From the NCBI GenBank assembly GCA_040880365.1, contig JBBDIO010000231.1:1-14167 (forward strand): a stretch of 14,167 bases of DNA. The letters are read 5' to 3'. The translations under genes were made by a program, and so were the position numbers. Below are positions 7,168 through 12,598 of this stretch, piece by piece. The first letter of the stretch is position 1, and each line of letters begins with the position of its first letter. The stretch is from JBBDIO01 sp040880365 (lineage in GTDB: Bacteria; Chloroflexota; Anaerolineae; Caldilineales; Caldilineaceae). Under the pieces are notes generated by a model. It was not told the DNA's origin. It did not search any database and saw only the letters and a list, made by a program, of their open reading frames with translations.

Positions 7168-8520
7168 TTAGGGGCGCGGGCGATCCATAATTTCCTGGAG
7201 CTGCGCGGTCACTTCGTCGATGAAGGCGGCAGTGGGTTCGGCTTCGCCGGCCCACAGGGGCTGCATCAGCTGCTCGATAGCAACCTGCGCCTCTTGCTGA
7301 CGCCAGTTGGCGGTAATGCGCGAATCCATGGCGTTGTCCATGATATCCTTGAAGACCACACGGTAGGGGTGTACCAGCAGTTCTTCGGCGCCATATACAT
7401 CGGGGCGACCACCGACGGTGCCGCCGATGAGGCCCAGTTGCACACCACTCTCCTGGTTACAGAGATACTTGACCCATTCGAAGCTTGCGTCGGGGTCGCG
7501 GGCGGTGGTGGTGACGCAGTAGGCATCTACCTCGTAGTCGGAACCGCCCACGCCGGCCGGCCCGATGGCGTTGGGCAGCGCAACCCATTCGAAGCTGTCG
7601 CCAATTGCGGCCTCGGTTACGGCGACGGAGGTGCCACCCTGGAACATGGAGAGTACGCCGCTGATCCACATATCGTTGGCAAGACCCAGCATCTGTTCGG
7701 GGCCGGGGGCTACGCCGTGCGTCTGGAACAGGTCATACAGGTGGTTGGTGTAGGCGACGCCTTCTTCCGAGTTCAACAGACAGACGGTGCCGTCTTCGTT
7801 GATCAATTCACCACCCCAGGCACGGGTGCCGGTGACAAAGCCCTTCCACGTTGCGCTGGGGAAGTAGCCAAATTGAGTCGTGCGCTCGCCATCCGATTCG
7901 GTCAGCTCAATCGCCAGATCCAGCTGTTCTTCCACAGTCCAGTCGGCGGTGGGCAGATCCAGACCGGCTTCTTCGAAGGCTGTCGCGTTGAGATAGATGA
8001 CGGCCAGGCCGGGATGTGCCTTGAAGGGCAGGCCCAACAGGCTGCCTTCTACGGTAATGGCGTCAATACAACCTGCGTACCACTCGCTCAAATCCACATC
8101 CTGCGAAGCGACCAGGTCATCGATGGGTGCTACGACGTTATTGGCCCACGCGAACTGAATGGTAGCCCCACCGAGTGCGCTCCAGACCACATCACCCAGC
8201 GTGCCGCCGGCTTGCATGGTCGCGAGTTTGGCCGAGAATTCTGCGCCGGGGAACGATTCTTTCACAACGGTAATGTTGGGGTTTTCTTCCATGAACTTGG
8301 GCATCTGCATGTCATAGAGGGCGTCCTCTTGCTGACCGATGCGAGCATGGAACTTAACTTCCACATTTTCCTGGCTGGGGGCGGCTTCACCACCAGTTTC
8401 GGCGGCGGGTGCGCTGGGTGCACCAGCGGGCGCGGCACAGGCGGCAAGCGCCATACCGGCAGCGGCAAAGCCTGCTGTGCGCAAGAATCCGCGGCGCGAG
8501 ATCTGACCGTTTTGTGACAT
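7168..8520 (-). CDS. Family 1 extracellular sugar-binding lipoprotein (CUT1), Tat-exported
   Basis: Substrate-capturing subunit of the importer formed with the two downstream permeases. The 450-aa protein begins MSQNGQISRRGFLRTAGF, a twin-arginine signal. A small hydrophobic stretch and the lipobox LAAC follow, placing the lipid-anchored cysteine at residue 28. A low-complexity Ala/Pro/Gly/Glu tether (about 29-52) leads into a family 1 binding-protein fold with the usual features: KFHARIGQQEDALYD, an FKAHPGLAVIYLNATAFEEA segment, GVLSMFQGGTSVAV, and a C-terminal helical lobe. The start at 8520 is preferred over the in-frame start at 8721. It has AGGAGGA 6 nt upstream, begins exactly at the Tat signal, and the upstream extension carries a non-secretory sequence overlapping the promoter. 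The protein is slightly acidic by eye. The ligand is unknown; the dehydratase in the same unit suggests a sugar acid or a glycoside that yields one. Confidence 0.94.
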   Translation of the reverse strand: MSQNGQISRRGFLRTAGFAAAGMALAACAAPAGAPSAPAAETGGEAAPSQENVEVKFHARIGQQEDALYDMQMPKFMEENPNITVVKESFPGAEFSAKLATMQAGGTLGDVVWSALGGATIQFAWANNVVAPIDDLVASQDVDLSEWYAGCIDAITVEGSLLGLPFKAHPGLAVIYLNATAFEEAGLDLPTADWTVEEQLDLAIELTESDGERTTQFGYFPSATWKGFVTGTRAWGGELINEDGTVCLLNSEEGVAYTNHLYDLFQTHGVAPGPEQMLGLANDMWISGVLSMFQGGTSVAVTEAAIGDSFEWVALPNAIGPAGVGGSDYEVDAYCVTTTARDPDASFEWVKYLCNQESGVQLGLIGGTVGGRPDVYGAEELLVHPYRVVFKDIMDNAMDSRITANWRQQEAQVAIEQLMQPLWAGEAEPTAAFIDEVTAQLQEIMDRPRP

Positions 8521-8526
8521 AAGGTA

Positions 8527-8533
8527 TCCTCCT
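8527..8533 (-). promoter_or_regulatory. Ribosome binding site that sets the start of the sugar-binding protein
   Basis: AGGAGGA on the minus strand, 6 nt before the ATG at 8520. This rules against the longer reading that starts at 8721. Confidence 0.9.
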
Positions 8534-8650
8534 GAATATGCAACTGCATGAAAGTTCATAGCGGATGTGTATTGGGAAATGATGCAGGCAGCGTAAAAAA
8601 AGAGAGAGTTACTGCCCGCGGGTAAGCGAAGCGAAGGACAAACGTAGATT

Positions 8651-8680
8651 ATCCAGTTTGCTTCTTGGTCTGCACTGGAT
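8651..8680. promoter_or_regulatory. Operator-like dyad at the transcription start of the importer unit
   Basis: ATCCAGT (8651-8657) and ACTGGAT (8674-8680) are perfect inverted arms separated by 16 bp. The right arm touches the predicted -10 box and the left arm lies just inside the transcribed region. This is a natural place for a repressor site, although it could also form a hairpin at the 5' end of the message. Confidence 0.35.
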
Positions 8681-8708
8681 AGTAACACAGCGTACGTTTG
8701 AGTGTCAA
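8679..8708 (-). promoter_or_regulatory. Sigma-70-type promoter of the sugar importer unit
   Basis: On the minus strand a perfect -35 TTGACA (8703-8708) is separated by 18 bp from TACTAT (8679-8684, 4/6). An AT-rich block (8709-8733) directly upstream resembles an UP element. The predicted start near 8672 gives a leader of about 150 nt before the ATG at 8520. Confidence 0.6.
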
Positions 8709-8806
8709 TTTTACTTAACAATTTATAATTATAGGGTCTTCCTCTGCACCGGGACCTAATGATCTCGCTTCCACGCTTTCGGGGGCTACACAGCTAGTAG
8801 ACCCAT

Positions 8807-8826
8807 GTCACGCCAGGAGACGTGAC
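8807..8826. promoter_or_regulatory. Inverted repeat GTCACG-N8-CGTGAC, possible regulator site
   Basis: Perfect 6-bp arms (8807-8812 and 8821-8826) about 100 bp upstream of the TTGACA promoter. The spacing suits a dimeric DNA-binding protein. No gene for a regulator is present nearby. Confidence 0.3.
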
Positions 8827-8883
8827 CTACGACAAATACAAACTTCAGCTTAACTAATTGACAAATCAGATAGACATTGCACA

Positions 8884-8916
8884 ATCTTCCCGGAAGCTCG
8901 CAGCTTCCGGGAAGAT
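8884..8916 (-). terminator. Perfect 15-bp hairpin downstream of the DgoD-like gene
   Basis: ATCTTCCCGGAAGCT (8884-8898) pairs exactly with AGCTTCCGGGAAGAT (8902-8916) around a 3-nt loop, 47 bp past the stop codon of the minus-strand dehydratase gene. There is only a weak U-rich tail in that direction. It probably separates this unit from the importer unit downstream. CACAATC (8880-8886) and GATTGTG (8929-8935) offer an alternative outer pairing. Confidence 0.65.
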
Positions 8917-8963
8917 CAGCTGCGAATCGATTGTGTAACTTTAGGCTGTTGGCTCAATAAGCA

Positions 8964-10085
8964 TTAATGATCGATGGCGGCGTTGTCGTCGGGGTGGAAT
9001 AGTCCGGGGTGGCGGCGCGGTTCACCCACTTGCGCCGCGACGGCTTCCTCATCCAGTTCGATGCCCAGACCCGGCTTGTCGGGCAAGGGAATGTAGCCAT
9101 CTACCACTTCAAATGGCGTCTTGAGATAACCTTCGCCCAGGTGCACCTGTTCCTGTGCCAGAAAGTTGGGAATGGCGGCATCGAGCTGGAGGCCCGCGGC
9201 CAGCGAAATCGGCCCCAGCGGACAGTGGGGCGCAACCGCCGCGTAGTAGGCTTCAGCCATGCCCGCAATCAGGCGCGACTCGAAGATGCCGCCCGCGTGC
9301 GACAGGTCGGGCTGGAGGATCGAGGCCGCGCCCTTTTCCAGCAATTCGCGAAAACCCCATTTTGTATAGATGCGTTCGCCCGCGGCAATGGGAATGTGGG
9401 TCTTGCGCGCCAGATCGGCCATAACTTCCACATTCTGACACTGGACGATTTCTTCATAGAACATGGGTTGAAACTCTTCCAGCGCCTTGATGAGCAACCC
9501 TGCGGTCTGGGGCGAGATCGCGCCGTGAAAGTCGATGCCGATGTCTATCTCCTGGCCCACAGCGTCGCGCAGCGCACCGATGCGGTTGACAATGGTATCG
9601 ATGAAGCCGGGCGTTTCGATGATGCGCGCCGGGCGTGGCCCGCGAATGCCGGTCTTGAGCGCGGTGAAGCCTACCGCCACATTGGCGCGCGCCGACGCGA
9701 CCATATCTTCTACGGTTTCGCCGCGACAATGGGCATAGACCTTGATGCGGTCGCGCATCGGCCCGCCCAGAAGTTTATAGACGGGCAGGCCGACGGCTTT
9801 GCCCGCAATATCCCAGAGCGCGTGTTCGATGCCCGAAAGCGCGCTGGTCAGCACAGGCCCACCCCGATAGAAGGCATGTTTGTAGATGGCTTGCCAGTGG
9901 TGGACGACGCGGGTCGGGTCTTTGCCAATCAGATACGGTTCGACTTCGCGGATGGCTTCGACGATGGTAAAGGCCCGGTTTTCCAGCGTGGGTTCACCCA
10001 GGCCGACAATGCCCTCGTCGGTGTGGATTTTGAGAAAGACCCAGCGGGGCTTGACGATGATGGTTTCCAGATGGGTAATGCGCAT
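8964..10085 (-). CDS. Galactonate dehydratase-like (DgoD-type) enolase-superfamily enzyme
   Basis: Probable cytoplasmic acid-sugar dehydratase, closest in appearance to D-galactonate dehydratase (D-galactonate to 2-keto-3-deoxy-D-galactonate). The 373-aa protein has the capping domain (PRWVFLKIHTDEGIVGLGEP at 13-32, YRGGPVLTSALSGIEHALWD at 73-92) and a barrel with metal ligands D185 (IGIDFHGAI), E211 (MFYEEI) and E237 (AAGERIY), acid H187, and the pair D260 (SILQPDLSHAGGI) and H287 (VAPHCPLGPISLAA). As I recall the E. coli DgoD numbering (D183, H185, E209, E235, D258, H285), each residue is shifted by exactly two, so core spacing is conserved. The C-terminal HPGLFHPDDNAAIDH also resembles the DgoD end. 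It follows the family 5 binding protein by 160 bp across a hairpin. Other aldonates remain possible, because this group contains enzymes with several specificities. Confidence 0.92.
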   Translation of the reverse strand: MRITHLETIIVKPRWVFLKIHTDEGIVGLGEPTLENRAFTIVEAIREVEPYLIGKDPTRVVHHWQAIYKHAFYRGGPVLTSALSGIEHALWDIAGKAVGLPVYKLLGGPMRDRIKVYAHCRGETVEDMVASARANVAVGFTALKTGIRGPRPARIIETPGFIDTIVNRIGALRDAVGQEIDIGIDFHGAISPQTAGLLIKALEEFQPMFYEEIVQCQNVEVMADLARKTHIPIAAGERIYTKWGFRELLEKGAASILQPDLSHAGGIFESRLIAGMAEAYYAAVAPHCPLGPISLAAGLQLDAAIPNFLAQEQVHLGEGYLKTPFEVVDGYIPLPDKPGLGIELDEEAVAAQVGEPRRHPGLFHPDDNAAIDH

Positions 10086-10178
10086 ACGTTAAAAATCGTT
10101 TCCGTTGGTTGGGGAATGGTTCTGTGAATGGTGGGGGATACTGCTTGAATGGGCTGTGGGTGTTGCGGTCTTTGACAA

Positions 10179-10222
10179 GGCCGGCTGTAGGCACTGGGTT
10201 TCGCCAATGCCTACAGCCGGCC
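10179..10222 (-). terminator. 15-bp hairpin after the family 5 binding protein gene
   Basis: GGCCGGCTGTAGGCA (10179-10193) is exactly complementary to TGCCTACAGCCGGCC (10208-10222). The 14-nt loop can form a further TGG/CCA pair. It begins 23 bp after the stop codon of the binding protein and lies before the DgoD-like gene. No strong U-tract follows, so partial termination or 3'-end protection of the binding protein message is likely. Confidence 0.65.
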
Positions 10223-10245
10223 CGTTATGCAGATGGGCAGGGCGA

Positions 10246-12078
10246 TTAGCTTGCCGGTTCCAGGCCCATGATCAACAAGCCGACGGTCTGGTGCCAGAAT
10301 GCGCCGTTGACGTAATTATTGTCTTCGGTGGGCCAATTCTGCCAATAGGTGCTGTTCATGGGAATCCGGTGCAGCCACTGTTGCAGCGGCGCATCTACCA
10401 GATTATCCAACCAGATCTCCATCGCGGCCAAATAGAGATCCATGTAGGTGTTGTCATCGGGCGAAGGGGGGAGCGTCGCCATCTCGTCGACAATCGCATC
10501 ATATTCGGGGTTGCGCCAGCGTGAGACGTGGGTGGCGGGTTCGCCGGTGGGGCGATAGTGCTTGCTGGTATACATGTCCAGCGTGTCCAACGGGTCGTTG
10601 ATGCTGCCGCCATGCCCAAACAGGGTGAGCTTAGCGCTGCCTTCAGAGCGACGGGTGCCGGAATCGGCGGGCGTGGTATATTCCGATTCAAACCCGGCGC
10701 GCCGCAGCTGTTCGGCCAGCACCGGGCCGATGTCGTTGAAGATAGCCGTACCATAGATGACTGCGGGCACGCGTTCGCCGTTGAGCACCCAGAAATCTTC
10801 GTTGTCGCGGGTATAGCCCAAGCCTTCCATCAGGTCACTGGATTTGGTCAGATTGTGCTCGTTGGTGGGATACCGTTCCAGCAGAGGGGCGGTCGCTTCG
10901 ATATAGGGCATGAGCGGCGGGTAATAGGGGAAGGGCAGCTCGGTGAGAATGCCCGATCCTTCCAGCGCGACATCCAGCATTTGCTGGCGGTCGATGGCGT
11001 AGCTGATGGCCCAGCGCATCTCTTTGGTGTTGAAGGGCGGTTCGTCACAGTTGAACCAGAATGAGGTCGGCCACCAGTCGATATAGCCCATGGGCAATTC
11101 GCGCCCCGTATGCGTGATGATATTGGGGTTGCCTTGCACCGCGTTGGGGATGGTCGTGGCGCGGAAGCCCAGGCACGAATCGATTTCGTTGTTGATGACC
11201 AGCTGGGCGGCGCGCTCTTCGCCGGTGGAGGGGAGCACGATAATGCGTTCCATGGCGGGCAATTCGGCGAATCCCACTTTGGCCGCCCACCAATCGTCGC
11301 GTCGATCCAAAAACTGCTGTTCGGGCGACCACAGCACCACGTTAAACGGGCCGGTATAGACGGGCCAACCCTGTTCCAGATCGAAGAATTCGAAGGCGGC
11401 AATGTCTTCGACATCGCGGAAGACGTGTTCGGGCAGCCAATAGATGCCGGTATCGAATTTGGCGGTGAGGTGGCTGAAATAGAAGCGGGGCCGTGGTTCG
11501 AAGAAGACGATGCGCACGGTGAGATCGTCTACGGCCTCTACCGATTCCACCCAGTTTGATACTTCGGTAGAGTTGCGCAGTTCCGGCGCGTTGGTGCGCA
11601 GCGTTTCCAGGGTGAAGGCCACATCGTGGGCGTCGAACACCTCGCCGTCGCTCCACTCTACGCCTTCGCGAATGTTGACGATCAATTCGCTGTAGTCGTC
11701 GTTGTATTCATAGCCGGTTGCCAGCCAGGGGATGAACTCATCGGAAAAGGCCGAGTAGTAGAAGAGCGGTTCGTGCGCAGCCGTCACCGCGCGATGCCCG
11801 GTCGAGCCGGGGTTATAGGGATTGCCCAATCCCACGTTGGTGAATGCGCCGTCGGTGCCGCCATACATGAAGATTAGTGTGTTTTCGCGCGCAACCTCGC
11901 GCAGGCCGGGCGCGGCTGTGGTGCTGTCCTGAGCATCAGCGGCTGCCTGATCGCCGGCGGGCACATCGGTGGTGGGGGCGGGCGCACTGCCGGTATTGCA
12001 GGCAGCCATCACGGCGCCTGCGGTCGCCAACCCGCTGAGCCGCAAAAAATCGCGGCGGTTTACCTGGGGATCCTGCAT
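10246..12078 (-). CDS. Family 5 (DppA/OppA-type) ABC solute-binding lipoprotein, Tat-exported
   Basis: Outer-face substrate-binding protein of an ABC importer of the peptide/nickel/opine type. The 610-aa mature-length form begins MQDPQVNRRDFLRLSGLATA (twin-arginine signal), with lipobox MAAC and lipidated C27, then a low-complexity Ala/Asp/Thr tether to about residue 57. Family 5 hallmarks are AHEPLFYYS (101-109), the block from WLATGYEYNDDY to EWSDGEVFDAHDVAFTLETL (118-160), and TGPFNVVLWSPEQQFLDRRD (242-261). Later come MRWAISYAIDRQQML and the C-terminal lobe ending near GLLIMGLEPAS. The start at 12078 has AGGAGGA close upstream and lands on the Tat signal; a start at 12129 would add 17 non-signal residues. 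No cognate permease or ATPase gene is in the window, so it is an orphan here. Some family 5 proteins bind oligosaccharides or sugar derivatives rather than peptides, which fits the DgoD-like gene that follows. Confidence 0.94.
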   Translation of the reverse strand: MQDPQVNRRDFLRLSGLATAGAVMAACNTGSAPAPTTDVPAGDQAAADAQDSTTAAPGLREVARENTLIFMYGGTDGAFTNVGLGNPYNPGSTGHRAVTAAHEPLFYYSAFSDEFIPWLATGYEYNDDYSELIVNIREGVEWSDGEVFDAHDVAFTLETLRTNAPELRNSTEVSNWVESVEAVDDLTVRIVFFEPRPRFYFSHLTAKFDTGIYWLPEHVFRDVEDIAAFEFFDLEQGWPVYTGPFNVVLWSPEQQFLDRRDDWWAAKVGFAELPAMERIIVLPSTGEERAAQLVINNEIDSCLGFRATTIPNAVQGNPNIITHTGRELPMGYIDWWPTSFWFNCDEPPFNTKEMRWAISYAIDRQQMLDVALEGSGILTELPFPYYPPLMPYIEATAPLLERYPTNEHNLTKSSDLMEGLGYTRDNEDFWVLNGERVPAVIYGTAIFNDIGPVLAEQLRRAGFESEYTTPADSGTRRSEGSAKLTLFGHGGSINDPLDTLDMYTSKHYRPTGEPATHVSRWRNPEYDAIVDEMATLPPSPDDNTYMDLYLAAMEIWLDNLVDAPLQQWLHRIPMNSTYWQNWPTEDNNYVNGAFWHQTVGLLIMGLEPAS

Positions 12079-12082
12079 GGTT

Positions 12083-12089
12083 TCCTCCT
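12083..12089 (-). promoter_or_regulatory. Ribosome binding site that sets the start of the family 5 binding protein
   Basis: AGGAGGA on the minus strand, 4 nt before the ATG at 12078. The same CAGGAGGAA(A)CC-ATG block precedes the sulfatase on the other strand. Confidence 0.88.
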
Positions 12090-12103
12090 GATCACATCTT
12101 ATG

Positions 12104-12133
12104 ATGATACGTTTAGGGCACTGCGACATACAA
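12104..12133 (-). promoter_or_regulatory. Possible promoter of the family 5 binding protein unit
   Basis: On the minus strand TATCAT (12104-12109, 5/6) is preceded, after 18 bp, by a weak TTGTAT (12128-12133, 3/6). The predicted leader is about 20 nt and contains the ribosome site. The weak -35 suggests activation by a regulator, perhaps through the dyad just upstream. Confidence 0.35.
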
Positions 12134-12134
12134 A

Positions 12135-12150
12135 CAGGTTAGACAACCTG
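12135..12150. promoter_or_regulatory. Dyad CAGGTT-N4-AACCTG beside the binding protein promoter
   Basis: Perfect 6-bp inverted arms (12135-12140 and 12145-12150) directly upstream of the -35 candidate on the minus strand, a typical activator position. It is too short to prove function. Confidence 0.35.
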
Positions 12151-12290
12151 AAAATTCAGATTGGTGAAACCGCACACACTGAGAATTGTCGAACCAGTCG
12201 CGGGGTCTGAAACGCGGGGAGCAATGGATACTACAGAGCGATGGATGCCGCGGGGAGTGAATCGGTCCGATTCCGGTAGCATGGATTTGG

Positions 12291-12319
12291 TTCACCAACT
12301 GGAACGCTTGCACTATATA
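12291..12319 (+). promoter_or_regulatory. Possible promoter of the sulfatase gene
   Basis: TTCACC (12291-12296, 4/6) and TATATA (12314-12319, 4/6) are 17 bp apart. This would give a leader of about 270 nt containing the 12-bp repeats and the palindromes. TTGGT-TC-ACCAA (12287-12298) overlaps the -35 element. Confidence 0.3.
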
Positions 12320-12385
12320 TGGGGCTTGGGGAACTGTCAAACACGAATTTCCGGCCCAGCGGGTGCCCCTGCACGGTGCGCCATT

Positions 12386-12433
12386 GGCTTGGAGATTGCT
12401 AGGGAGATTGGCTTGGAGATTGGCGGGGAGATT
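12386..12433 (+). repeat. Tandem repeat, 24-bp unit made of two 12-bp subunits
   Basis: Two 24-bp copies (12386-12409 and 12410-12433) differ at only three positions in the second half. Each is made of two 12-mers ending in GGAGATT, so the pattern recurs four times: GGCTTGGAGATT, GCTAGGGAGATT, GGCTTGGAGATT, GGCGGGGAGATT. It lies in the upstream region of the sulfatase gene. Confidence 0.9.
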
Positions 12434-12484
12434 GGCGCTTTAGATGCTACCGCGGCGGTGGCGATGAGGCGGGTTTGTGCAGGG

Positions 12485-12523
12485 GCCAAAGTTTGGCAAT
12501 TGCGCGGTCTATTGCACAATAGA
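12485..12523. promoter_or_regulatory. Cluster of palindromes upstream of the sulfatase
   Basis: GCCAAA-G-TTTGGC (12485-12497), GCAATTGC (12496-12503) and TCTATTG-CA-CAATAGA (12508-12523) lie almost end to end, 75-115 bp before the start codon. These could be binding sites for a dimeric regulator or a structured leader. Confidence 0.4.
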
Positions 12524-12588
12524 TTCGACATCCACATGCCGCAGCAGCCAATCACGCTATCCCCGCGTTATCCAAACATACAAAACCC

Positions 12589-12594
12589 AGGAGG
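12589..12594 (+). promoter_or_regulatory. Ribosome binding site that sets the sulfatase start
   Basis: AGGAGG 4 nt before the ATG at 12599. It shows that the 438 bp of open frame upstream is not part of the protein. Confidence 0.9.
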
Positions 12595-12598
12595 AACC

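Larger units (their letters stand above)
8521..8963. other. 443-bp intergenic region upstream of the sugar-binding protein gene
   Basis: Noticeably AT-richer than the flanking genes. Read in the minus direction it contains a terminator-like hairpin (8884-8916), an inverted repeat (8807-8826), an AT-rich block (8709-8733) next to a -35/-10 promoter (8679-8708), a dyad at the predicted transcription start (8651-8680), a leader of about 150 nt with a CCCGCGGG palindrome and a seven-T tract, and the ribosome binding site. No protein-coding gene or structured RNA was recognised. Confidence 0.7.
12079..12598. other. 520-bp divergent intergenic region between the binding protein and sulfatase genes
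   Basis: It holds the start signals of two divergent genes: a minus-strand promoter candidate (12104-12133) with an adjacent dyad (12135-12150), a plus-strand promoter candidate (12291-12319), a 12-bp-periodic repeat (12386-12433) and a cluster of palindromes (12485-12523). The sulfatase frame is open back to 12161, but this part has no ribosome site, reads as low-similarity and repetitive sequence, and is treated as non-coding. Confidence 0.65.

Noticed and set aside
7294..8517. 407-codon plus-strand open frame opposite the sugar-binding protein gene
   Set aside because: Low-complexity antisense translation; the minus-strand gene has a Tat signal, lipobox and ribosome site.
8594..8607. Purine-rich tract that gives a seven-U run in the leader of the importer message, considered as an attenuator
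   Set aside because: No stable stem could be found immediately upstream of the U-run in the direction of transcription; the nearby CCCGCGGG palindrome cannot form a proper loop.
8521..8721. 67-codon N-terminal extension of the family 1 binding protein
   Set aside because: It overlaps the predicted promoter and leader, and the Tat signal and Shine-Dalgarno sequence point to 8520.
9009..10127. 372-codon plus-strand open frame opposite the DgoD-like gene
   Set aside because: Same explanation: antisense shadow of a strongly supported enzyme gene, with no ribosome site and no recognisable domain.
12161..12598. In-frame 146-codon N-terminal extension of the sulfatase
   Set aside because: It has no ribosome site, contains the tandem repeat and does not look like a signal peptide or domain. 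AGGAGG directly precedes the ATG at 12599, where the sulfatase fold begins.
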